NCBI GenBank assembly: GCA_963210315.1
Contig: OY723251.1
Span: forward strand, 372,001 to 436,000
Source of the DNA: Rhynchopus euleeides
Taxonomy: Eukaryota; Euglenozoa; Diplonemea; Diplonemida; Diplonemidae
DNA length: 64,000 bases
Reading direction: 5' to 3'
A program made the translations under genes and the position numbers. Each line of letters opens with the position of its first letter. Position 1 is the stretch's first letter. Below are positions 11,501-23,500 of this stretch, piece after piece. The notes under the pieces are model-generated. The model worked only from the letters and a program-made list of their open reading frames with translations. It ran no database searches and had not been told where the DNA came from.

Positions 11501-14500
11501 TGCACACCGCCGGCTTCCGCACACCGACCTCCAGCCCGTGGAACGGCGGGAGGCACGCGCAACGCCAGTCGTCCGTGTTCGTCGTGTTTGCCCCGGGCAC
11601 ACACTTCTGCTCCGCAGCGGCGCACACCTTGGCGTTCGCCTCCACCGCGCACCCGCCCACGTACGTGCACGCCGCAGCCCCTGCCACCATCGACCCCTGC
11701 GCCGGCTCCGGGCAGTTGCACGTCCAGTCCCCCAGGCTCTGCGCCCCCTTGTTCTGGTCCACGCACATCTGCCCCGCGTCGAGGCACACCGTCCCGTGCT
11801 GCGAGCACTCGTCCACCAGGCACGACGCCGGGCCCCCCACCGCTGACCCGCTCGCAGGCGCCTGGCACAGGCAGAGCCAGTCCCCGGTCGATCCCGCCGA
11901 CATGTCCGGGTCGCGGCACACCTGCCCCTTCCCGGTGCAGATCACCCCGTTCAGCCCGCACTCGTCGACCATGCACTCCGCAGCGGCTGCCGCCGCGCTC
12001 CCCTTCCCGTTCTTGCACACGCACCGCCAGTCCGACAGGCTCGACGCCGACGTGTCCGCGTCCACGCAGCTCTGGTCCGCAGCCCCGCACACATGCGTCA
12101 GCCCCTGCTGCGCGCACGTCTCGCACCGCGACCGGCACTCATCGAGCACACACACCGCCGCCGCCTCGCGCGCCTCCCCAGCAAGCGGCGCGATGCACTG
12201 GCACCACCACGCCCCGTTCCGCTCAGCGCACATCTGCCCCGCCCCACACGTGCTCCCGTGCTCCGCGCACAGCGTCTCCGTCTTGCACTGCGCCACGGGG
12301 GCCCCGACCTGCACCCCGTCGTTCGCGTCCGGGCACGTGCACATCCAGTTCCCCACCGCGTCCACGTCCTGCTGCGGGTCGACGCACAGCTGCCCCTTCT
12401 GCGAGCACACCTCGTTCCCGTTCGCCTTCCCGCCCAGCCACTTCGACGCCACGGAGCACTCGTCCAGCCGGCACATGGCGACCTCGCGCGCCGCGGGCGC
12501 CCCGACGTACGGCCACGTGCACATGCACACCCAGTCCCCGCTCTTCTGCGTGTCCGGGTCGTGGCACAGCTGCATCGGCTTCCCCTTCGCGTCCACCGCC
12601 TGCGCGCACGTGTCCCGGTTCGCCGCCACCGCGCACTCATCCGCCTCGCACACCGCCGCGGCCCCGCGCTGCTCCCCGATCTGCGGCTGCGGGCACTTGC
12701 ACCGCCAGTCCCCCGTGCTCGCCGCGTCCGTGTTGGCGTCCACGCACTCCTGCCCCGCCGACAGGCACGCGTGCGTCTGCGACCCCGGCTTCGTGGCGCA
12801 CGTCCCGCACGTTGCCCGGCACTCGTCCAGCACACACTGCGCCGGGGCGTTGCGCACGGCATCGCCCACCCGCGGCGACACGCAGCGGCACTCCCAGTCC
12901 CCCGCAGACGCCTCGTCCGGGTCGTAGCACGTCTGCCCCGCGTCCGTGCACACCGCCGCAATCGCCGGGGTGTGGCACTCACCCACGTACTCGCACACCG
13001 CGGGCTTCCCGACGGCGCTCCCCTTCGCAGGCGACACGCACCGGCACTCCCAGTCCCCGCGCGACCCCGCCTCGATCTTCGGGTCGTGGCACGTCTGCCC
13101 CTTCGCGGTGCACTCCTTCTCGTGGATCAGGCACTCGTCGTACGTGCACACCGCCACCCCGCCGACCTTCTTCCCCACCGACGGCGCGGCGCACGCGCAG
13201 TACCAGTCGCCCGTCACCATCTCCGACGCATCCGGGTCCACGCACGTCTGCTCCTCCTTCACGCACACCTTCCCAGGCCCGTCGCACTCGTTGTACGAGC
13301 ACTGCGCCACCGCCGCCACCGCCGACGCCTTCGACATCGTGCACAGGTACTCGTGCGCGCAGCACGCGCACCGCCAGTCCGACACCGCCAGCAGGCTGGT
13401 GCTCCCCTCAATGCACGTCTGCCCGTTCAGCATGCACAGGTTCCCCTTCCCGTCCTGGTCCGCGCACGTGTCGCACACCGCGCTGCACTCGTCCAGCACG
13501 CATGTGGCCGGGCCCCCCGCCTGCCGCTCCCCGGTCTGCGGCGCCACGCACGCGCAGAACCCGGGTGCCCCTGCGTCGGGGCTGGACACGCACACCTGCC
13601 CCTGCGACGTGCACTTCTCCCCGTGCACCGTGCACCACGACGTCTCCGGCACCGTGCACGGCGCAGGCGCCCCCACCGCCGTCTTGTTCACGTCCTCCGA
13701 CTGCGCGTCGATGCAGCGGCACACCCAGTCCCCTGTCACAAGCGCGTCCGGGTTCGGGTCCTCGCACGTCTGCCCCGCGGCGCTGCACACCTGCATGTTC
13801 TTTGCCTCCGCGCACTCGTCTGTCTTGCACGACGCAACCTTCGCCGTCGCCTCCCCGACGTACGGCGCCGCGCACACGCACTTCCAGTCGCCCGTCCCGT
13901 CCGACGCGTGCGTGTTCGGGTCCACGCACGTCTGCCCCGCCGCCGCGCACAGCGCCGCAAGGCGCCCGTTGTTCAGCAGGCACTCGTCCACCAGGCACTG
14001 CGCCGGCGCCGCCGCGCTCGACCCCGCCTGCCCCGGCGGGCACACGCACCGCCAGTCCCCCAGGTCTGCCGGCGACGCAGACGTCTCCTCACACGTCTGC
14101 CCCACCGCCTCGCACACGCTCCCGGCCCCCTTGTCCGCGCACGTGGGGCACTCCGCCACGCACTCGTCCAGCTTGCACACCGCAGGGCTGCCGCGGCTGC
14201 TCACCCCGATCGCCGGGGCCGCACACTGGCACACCCAGTCCCCGTCCGTCTTCACGTCCGGGTCGAAGCACGCCTGCCCCACCTGCGTGCACACGTGCGC
14301 GTTCGCCACGCACTCCCCGGTGAAGGTGCACGTCGCCGCCTTCTGCGCCCCGTCCGCCCCCGCCGACCCCTTCGGGCACACGCACACCCAGTCGTCCACC
14401 TCCTGCGTCGGGTCCTTGCACACCTGCCCGTGCGCCGCGCACACCCGCGCCGCATCCGACGCACACTCGTCCCTCATGCACACGGCCGCCGCGCGTGTCA

Positions 14501-17500
14501 CGGGCTCCCCAAACATCGGCGGCAGGCACTCGCACCGCCAGTCCCCCACGCTCTGCGGGGATCGGTTCGGGTCCACGCACATCTGCTCCTGCTTCTCGCA
14601 CACGTTCTGCACCTGCCACGCCGCCACCTGCGGGTCGCATGTCCCGACCTGCCCCGCCACAGGGCCCTCCAGCAGCTCCGCGCACTTCGGGTTCGCGATG
14701 TTGTCCGGGTGGTCCGCGTCGATCAGGCACCACGGCCCGCCCGCACGCCCCGTCGGGTTGCAGCACCCCGCGTTGCACGGGCTGTCGATCCCAGGGCCCA
14801 CGCCCTGCGACCCCAGCTGCTCCTGCATCTCCCACCCGCACTTGCACAGGCACCCGTCCAGCGTCTTCCGCGGCACCTCCTTGCACGTCAGCGCCCCGAA
14901 GTTCGTCACGTCCATGCACTCGTCCACCTGGCATGTCGCCACGTTCGCCGTCGCCGACGGGAACCCGGTGGGGCACGTGCACATCCAGTCGTTCGTCGAC
15001 GTCGGCGACGGGTTCGCGTCGAAGCACGTCTGCCCGGCCAGCTCGCACACGTTCCCGCCCCCCTTGTTCGCGCACGTGTCGCACACCGCCGCGCACTCGT
15101 CGAGCTTGCACTCCGCAGGGGCCATCACGGCAAACACCCCGCCCTTTGCGCAGTGGCACTCCCAGTCGTCGCGCGCCGCCGGCGTCGGCTTCGGGTCGAT
15201 GCACACCTGCCCCTGCTCCTCGCACTTGTGGAAGTTGGCCGCGAGGTTGCACTCGTTCAGGATGCACCGCGCCGCCCGCCCCACCCCGACCCCGGTCATC
15301 CCCTCCGGGCACCGGCACTCGAAGTCCCCGCGCGACCCGGCGTCCGTGTCCGGGTCCACGCACACCTGCCCCTCCGAGGGCGTGCACACCATCTGGTTCT
15401 CAGGCAGCTTGCACTCGTCCACGGCGCACACGGGGATCGCGAGCGTCTTCCGCCCCGTCGCTGGCGGCGGGCACACGCACATCCAGTCGCTCGTCGACCG
15501 CGCGTCCATGTTCGGGTCCTCGCACAGCAGCCCGACGCGCCCGCACGTGTTCCCCTCCCCGTGGTCCGCGCACGACGGGCACACCTCCGCGCACTCGTCC
15601 AGCGAGCAGGTGGCTGCCCGCCCCACGGCCGCCCCGCTCTGCTTGCCCTGCTTGTCGTCCGACGGGCACATGCACATCCAGTCCGCGAGCGAGTTCCCCC
15701 CCGTGTTCGGGTCCCGGCACGTCTGCCCCACCGCCGAGCACGTCTTCCCCGCGCACGTGGTGCACGTATTCGTGCACTCGTCCAGCTCGCACGTCGCCGG
15801 GCCGCCCACCGTGTTCGCCCCCTGTGCGGGCGGCAGGCACTCGCACATCCAGTCACCCGACACCGACACGTCCGGGTCGACACACGCCTGCCCGTGCGAC
15901 GTGCACGTCTCCCGCACAGCCTCGATCTGGCACTCGCTCTCCGGCGGCGTGCACTCCGCCGCCCCCATCAGCGCCTTCCCGCCCTGCACCCCCGGCAGCT
16001 CCGGGCAGTGGCACTCCCACGTCCCCTCCGCAACCGGGTCCGTGTCCACGCACTGCTGCCCGAACGCGTGGCACGCCTGCTCCTGCTGCATGCACTCGTC
16101 CGTCGCGCACGTCGCGAGCGCCATCACCGCAAACCCGACGGACGGCGGCACGCACCGGCACTCCCACGTGTCCACCTTGTGCCAGTCCGGGTCGATGCAC
16201 AGCTGCCCGGCGCACGTCGCCGCGTTCTCCGGCCTGGCACACTCGTCCTCCTCGCACACAGCCACGTTCGCCACAGCCGAGAAGTTCGACCCCGCGCAGC
16301 GGCACAGCCAGTCCCCGAGCGCGTCCGGCGCTGTGTCCGGGTCCTCGCACGTCTGCCCCGCAGCCTCGCACACGTTCGGCTCCCCCGACACGGGCACCGC
16401 CGTCGTGTTCCCGGGCGCCTCGCACTCGTCGACGGAGCACTCCGCCACACCCCCGCTCTTCTGCTTCTTCTGCTGCGGGGGCGGGCACACGCAGTACCAG
16501 AACCCCTCGATCGACGGCTCCGTGTCGATGCACGTCTGCCCTGCCGCCCGGCACACGCTCCCGTGCACCTTGCACTCGTCGACCGTGCACACCGCCGCCT
16601 TTGCCACGGCGCTCCCCGTCCACGGCGCCACGCACTGGCACAGCCAGTCCCCGCGCGCGTCCGCCGCCGTGTCCGGGTCGTAGCACGTCTGCCCCTTCGT
16701 GGCGCACACGCCCGCCCCCTCCAGCGTGCACTCGTCAACGACACACGCCGCCACGGACGCCGTCGACTGCCCCTGCAGCGGCGCCCGGCACTCGCACCGC
16801 CAGTCCCCGGTCACCGTGTTGGACGGGTCCTCGCAGTCCTGGTTCACCGTCGTGCACGTCGACCCGTGCACCTCGCACTCGTTGACGACGCACACGGCCG
16901 CCGCCGTCCGCTTCGAACCGCTCGCAGGCGCGATGCACCGGCACTCCCACGTGTTCAGCCCCTTCACCGGGTCCGTGTTCTCGTCCACACACGCCTGCCC
17001 CGCATCCGTGCACGTCGACCCGGCGCACGTCGGGCACCGCGACACGCACTCGTCCAGCTTGCACACCGTCGGGCCCATCAGCCCGGGCACCCCGGTGGCG
17101 GGCGGCACGCAGCGGCACCGCCAGTCCCCCTTCTTCGCCACGTCCGGGTCGTCGCACACCTGCCCCGCCGTCGTGCACACGTCGCTGACCGTCGGGTCCT
17201 CGCACTCCCCGACCAGCACGCACTCCGTAGGCTTCAGCACCGCCTTCGCCCCCGTCGAGGGCGCCACGCAGTGGCACTCCCAGTCCTTCAGGCTGTCCAC
17301 GTGCTTGTTCGGGTCCACGCACATCTGCCCGCGCTCGCTGCACACGTGCCCGTGCTTCTTGCACTCGTCCACAAGGCACTCCGCAGGCCCCTTGACGGAG
17401 GCCCCCACGGCCGGCGGCGGGCAGTGGCACTCCCAGTCCCCGAGGCTGTTGCCCGCCGTGTTCGGGTCGATGCAGTTCTGCTTCGACGCGAGGCACACGT

Positions 17501-20500
17501 GCGCCGCCCGCTCGCACTCGTCCACCGGGCACTGCGCCGCAGCCGCCACCGCGCTCATCGTCGACGGCGGCGGGCACTTGCACACCCAGTCGTTCAGGCT
17601 CCTGAACGACGGGTTCGGGTCCGTGCACGTCTGCCCCACCTGCGAGCACGTCGTCTTTGCGCACGTGGCGCACTGCCCCACGCACTCGTCCAGCTTGCAC
17701 TCCGCCGCAACCGCCACCGCGCTCCCCGTCGACGGCGCACGGCACACGCACTGCCAGTCCCCGCTGCGCGTCTGGTTGGCGTCCACACACCCCTGCGGCG
17801 GCTGCGCACCCTCGCACACGTACCGGTTCTCCACGCACTCGTCCACCTCGCACACGGCAGCCCCCAGCTTCCTGCTCGATGCCGACGGCGGCGGGCACAC
17901 GCACTCCCAGTCGTTCATCGTCTGCAGGTCCGGGTCCACGCACGTCTGGTTCGCCTGCTTGCACTGGTCCCCGTGGATCAGGCACTCGTCCGTCGTGCAC
18001 GTCGCCAGCCCCGCCGTCTTCGTCCCCTGCTGCGGCGGGGGGCACACGCAGTCGAAGTCCCCGAGTGTGTCGAGGTGCGAGTCGTGGCACAGCTGCCCGC
18101 CGTCCGCGCACACACTCCCGGGCACCTTCCCGTCCACCGCGTCCGTGCACTCGTCCAGGCTGCACACAGCCACCCCGTTCGTCGTGAACTTCGCCTGCAG
18201 CGGGGGCGGGCAGCGGCACTGCCAGTCCGCGCCTGCGTACCCCGCCGTGTTCACGTCAATGCACTCCTGCCCGGCATCCTCGCACACGTTCCCGCCCCCC
18301 TTGTTTGCGCACGTCTCGCACGACGACGCGCACTCATCCACAATGCACTGCTCCACGGGCCCGCCGACCTTGAACGAGGTTCCGATGGTGCACTTGCAGT
18401 ACCAGTTCGACAGCACCGTGTGGTCCGGGTCCACGCACTCCTGCTCCTCCACCACGCACACGTTCCCGCGCCCGTCCTTGTCCGCGCACGTCGGGCACAC
18501 CGTGGCGCACTCGTTCGTCGTGCACGTGTCCACCGGCCCGCCCTGCTTCGACCCCGACGCCGGCGGCGGGCAGTGGCACTCCCAGTCGCCCGCCTTCGAC
18601 GTGTCCGGGTCGACGCAGATCTGCCCCGCAGCCACGCACGTCGGCCCGTGCACCTTGCACTCGTCGTCCGTGCACGACGACACCGCAGCCACCGTGCGCG
18701 AGTCCGTCGACGGCGGGGGGCACTTGCACACCCAGTCCTTCAGGTGCTTCGGCGACGTGCTCATGTCCGCACACTCCTGCCCTGCGTCCGAGCACGTCGC
18801 CCCCGCGCACGTGTCGCACATCTCCACGCACTCGTCCAGCTGGCACACCGCCGCGCCGAGCCCCATCGGGCTCCCCTTCGACGGGGGCACGCACTTGCAC
18901 ATCCAGTCGCCCGTCTTCGTCTTGTCCGGGTCCTCGCAGTCCTGCCCGTGCAGCTCGCACACGCCCTGCTTGTCCTTCTGGCTCTTCTGGCACGTCGAGC
19001 ACACCGCCGTGCACTCGTCCAGCTCGCACGTCGCCGGGCCGTTCTTCTGCGGCGCCCCCTTGTACGGCGGGATGCACGTGCACTCCCAGTCACCCACCAC
19101 CGCCGCGTCCGGGTCGTTGCAGTGCTGGTCCGCGTCCGCGCACACCTTCTGGTTCGCCCCCTGGCACTCCGGCGGCGGCAGGCACCTCGCCGGCGTCTGC
19201 TGCCCGGGCACACCCGCGTCCGGCGCCACACACTTGCACAGCCACGTGGCCTTCGTCTTCAGGTCCGGGTCCTCGCACTGCTGCCCCGCGCTCCTGCACA
19301 CCTCCGCGTGCACCTTGCACTCGTCCTCCTCGCACTCGGCCGACGCGCCGACGTTCGCCCCCACCGCAGGCGGCACGCACTCGCAGTACCAGTCACCCTT
19401 CTTCGTCTCGTCGGGGTCGATGCACATCTGCCCGTGCGGGCACACGTCCGTGTGCTGCTCGCACTCGTCCTCCTCGCACAGCGCCACGTTCGTCACCGCA
19501 AACGTGTGCGACGGCGGCGGGCACTTGCACACCCAGTCGTTGCGCGACGACACCGACTTGTCCTTGTCCTCGCACTCCTGCGGTGAAGGCTTCGCAGACG
19601 CGCACAGGTTCCCCTTCCCGTCGTCCTTGTCCGCGCACGTCGCGCACTTCACCACGCACTCGTCCAGCACGCACTGGTCGACCGGCGCGGCCACACGCGA
19701 CCCGAGGCTCGGCGGCGGGCACTTGCACATCCAGTCGCTCAGCGACTTGTCCGAGATGTTCGGGTCCTCGCACACCTGCCCCACAGCGGTGCACACGTCC
19801 GTCCCGTTGCCCGTCGCGCACGTCGGGCACGTCTCGATGCACTCGTCCAGGTCGCACGCCGCCGGTGCCTTCTGCTGCCGCGACATCTTGCCCCCCGTCA
19901 CGCACACGCAGAACCAGTCGTCCAGCGACTTCCCCGACTTGTCGTCGTCGACACACCTCTGGTTCGCCTTCTCGCACGTCGCCGAGTGCTGCGCGCACTC
20001 GTCCACCCCACACACCGCGGGCTTCTGCATCCCCGGCGGGCCGGTCTGCGGCATCACGCACTGGCACTGCCAGTCCCCGTCGACCATCTTGTTCGGGTCC
20101 ACGCACAGCTGCTCCGCGTCCGTGCACACGTTGTTCTGCCCCTGCGGCACCCCGGGGATGCCAGGCCGCGCCGGCTTGCCCCCGTCCTGCGGCACCGTCC
20201 CCTCCGCCAGGCACGACTGCCGGATGGCCGACCCGCGCGGCACCGCACACTCCGGCTTGTTCTTGTTGTAGTCCGAGTTGGCCGCGATGTAGCACCAGTC
20301 CCCCTCCGCCGCCCCGTTCGGGTTGCAGCACCCCGTGTTGCACGGCTCCGTCGACCCCGGCCCCGCCGGCATCTTGATCGCGACCCCGTTCATGTCCTTG
20401 AACACAGCCGTCCACCCGCACGAGCACAGGCACCCCTCCTTCGAGTACCGCGGCAGGTGCTGGCACTGCACCGCCCCCGACAGCTCGTGGCACTCGTCCC

Positions 20501-23500
20501 GGCCCCCCTCGCACTTGTCCACGGGCGCCGCCACCGCGAACTTGCCGCTGCTCTTGCACGTGCACGTCCAGTCGCTCAGGCTGCTTGCCGTCGTCACCGG
20601 GTCGTGGCACGTCTGGTCCTTCAGCACGCACACGTTACCCTTCCCGTCCTTGTCCGCGCACGTCGGGCACTGCGCCGTGCACTCGTCCAGCACGCACATC
20701 GTCACCGGGCCCAGCTTCTGCGTCCCCTTGCTGGGCGGCGGGCACACGCACATCCAGTTGTCCATCGTTGCGGCGTCCGGGTCCTTGCACGTCTGCGCCA
20801 CGTCCTCGCACTTCTTCCGGTTCTCCGCGACGGAGCACTCGTCCTCCTCGCACTGCGCCGCCGCCGCCACCGCGCTCGTCGTCGACGGCGGCGGGCACTT
20901 GCACACCCAGCTCCCGCTCGCCTTCCGGTCCGTGTCGTCGCACGTCTGCCCCGCGGTGACACACACCTGCTCGTGCGTGCGGCACTCGTCCTCGTCGCAG
21001 AGGGCCACGGCTGTGAGGGCGCGGCCCGTCTTCGGGTCCTGGCACACGCACTCCCAGTCGCTCAGCGTCGTCAGGCTCTTCTCCACGCACGACTGCCCCG
21101 CCTTCTCGCAGATGTTCCCCTTCCCGTCCTTGTTCGCGCACGTCGGGCACTTCACCTTGCACTCGTCCAGCTCGCACGTCGCCGCCTTCGCCGTCGCAGC
21201 CCCCGTCGACGGCGGGGGGCACTTGCACCGCCAGTCCAGCAGGCTCGTCGGCGACGTGTTCAGGTCCTCGCACTCCTGCCCTGCGTCCTCGCAGATCTTG
21301 GCGCCCCCCTTCTTCAGGTTGCACGTCGGGCACACCACCACGCACTCGTCCAGCTTGCACTCCGCGGGCACGTTCTTCCCGTTCGTCCCCGTGGCCGGCG
21401 GGATGCACTCGCACTCGAACTTCCCGTTCTTCGGGTCCGTCCCCGCGTTGCACGCCTGCCCCACCGAGTGGCACACATCCCCGTTCACCTTGCAGTCGCC
21501 CGGCGGGTCCACGCACACCGCCGGCTGCGCCGCCCCCGGCTGCCCGGTCTGCGGGGGGATGCACACGCACTGCCAGTCGCCCTTCTTCGACAGGTCCGGG
21601 TCCTTGCACTGCTGCGCCTGCTGCCTGCAGGTGATGTCGTGCACCTGGCACTCGTCCACTGCGCAGTCGGCAGGCCCGCCCGCCTTCACAATGTGCTGGT
21701 TCGGCGGCGGGCACACGCACTGCCAGCCCCCGCCCTTCTTCTGGTCCGGGTCCTGGCACGTCTGCCCCGCCCCGCACGTCGCCGGGTGGTCCATGCACTC
21801 GTCGACCAGCGGCTCCGGCGTCGGCGCAGGGGTCGGTGCCTCCGTCGGCGGCGTCGGTGTCTCGGGCACCGCCGTCGGCGGCGCCGACGTCCCCGGCGCA
21901 GGTGTCCCAGGCGCCGCCGTCCCGGGTGCGGGCGTCTCCGGCGTGGGCGTCCCCGGCACAGCCGTCAGCGGGGCCGGGGTCGCAGGCGCAGGCGTCAGAG
22001 GCGCCAGCTTGCACTCCTTCCCGCCCCAGTAGCACTTCCGGTTCGTGTCGCACGTTGCCTCCGTGCACAGCGGGTGGCACTCGCTCTCCCCGCACTTCCC
22101 CGTCTGCGCGTCCCACTCGCACGCCTTGTCCGCCCCGCATGCCGTCTCGTCCAAGTCGGGGCAGTTTGCCAGCGGCACCGCGAGGAACTTCCCGAACTTG
22201 CTGGTCGGGTCGCACAGCGTGTCCAGCACAGACCCGGCAACCTCGTCCAGCTCCACGTTCGCGAGGTGGTCCTCCCCAGGGCTGCTCAGCAGCGGCTTCA
22301 GCTTCACCTCCGCGTTCTCGTCGTCAAACGAGTGCTTGTCGAACCGGCGGATCACAATCCCGAACACATCCGCCCCCTCTGCCCGCAGCTTCGCCTGCGC
22401 CGTGTCCAGGGTCCCCGGGTACGTCGTCTGGAACTTCGGGTCGATGCACGAGGCCACCCCGCACGCGTCCTTGCAGCACGAGTCACCGTCGTGGTCCGTC
22501 AGCCCCCCGTCCGCCACAATGATCACGATGTGCTTGCGCGACGCGGGGCTCTGTGCCGCCGCGAATGTGCTGTCCGCCACCTCCAGCAGCGCCCCGTGCA
22601 GGTACGTCCACTGCCCCTGGTAGTTCTCCTCCAGCCAGTCCAGGTCACCGGACAGCTCGTTCCGGTCCCCGGACAGCAGCCCGTTCGTGCACGCCCCGAC
22701 AGCGCACCCCGTCGCGTGGTTGTCCTCCGGCTTGGCCGCCGCCTTCGAGAACTGCATGAAGGTCACACGGAACCCGGAGTCGCTCTTCGCCCCTGCCCCC
22801 ACCGTGTGGTCGTCCCCCGTCAGCGGAACCGTCTTCACCCAGTCCCGCAGGATCTCGACCAGCCCCGTGAACCCGTGCGGGTGGCGCCCGAAGGAGCGCT
22901 TCATCGAGCCGGACGCATCCAGGATGAACGCGATGTCCAGGTCCGGGCACGCCTTGAACTGCTGCGCGCTGCAGTAGCCACCGGCGGCGTTCTGCTTCCA
23001 CACGCACTCGGGGTCGTTCTGGCACGGGCACCGGTCCTTGTGCTTCTCGCACGTCTTCGGCACACAGTCCTTGTCCGTTGCCTTCATGCACTGCGGGTCC
23101 TGGTCGCAAGTGTCCTTCGCCGCGTGCTTCGCGCACTCCGTGAGCGTGCACTGCGCGGGTGTCTGCCCCACGCCCCAGTGGCACGACAGGTCGTGGTCGC
23201 AGTCCTTCTCGTTCTTGTGCTGCGTGCACGGCTTCGGCGCGCACGGGGTCATCCCGTCCCAGTCGCACTGCGGGTCCTTGTCGCACGCGTCCTGCGTCGT
23301 GTGCGCGCACGGCTTCGGGTTGCACATCCCCACCTTGCCCGACGGGGACACAGTGCTGCCCACCGGGTCCGGGCCGCTCCACACGCAGTCCTTCTCCGCC
23401 TCGCACGTCCCCTTCGTGATCTGCAGGCACTTCTTCACCTCACACGTGTTCGGCCGCGTCGGGTCGAAGTCGCACACGTCCAGCTTGCAGAAGTCCGGGT

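Larger units (their letters stand above)
8950..21815 (-). repeat. Tandem six-cysteine DEC module array
   Basis: About 70 degenerate units of about 150-180 nt, estimated from length and spacing. Each begins with Asp-Glu-Cys. Typical unit: DEC, 5-7 residues, C, AAGQTC, DPD, GDWxCxCPPP, TGxx, AxC. Two sub-types alternate irregularly: one with a CPTCAxKDGxGxVC insertion, one without. Three CGW...CCNP modules interrupt the array near 20200-20500, 14630-14930 and 11030-11300. Confidence 0.85.
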
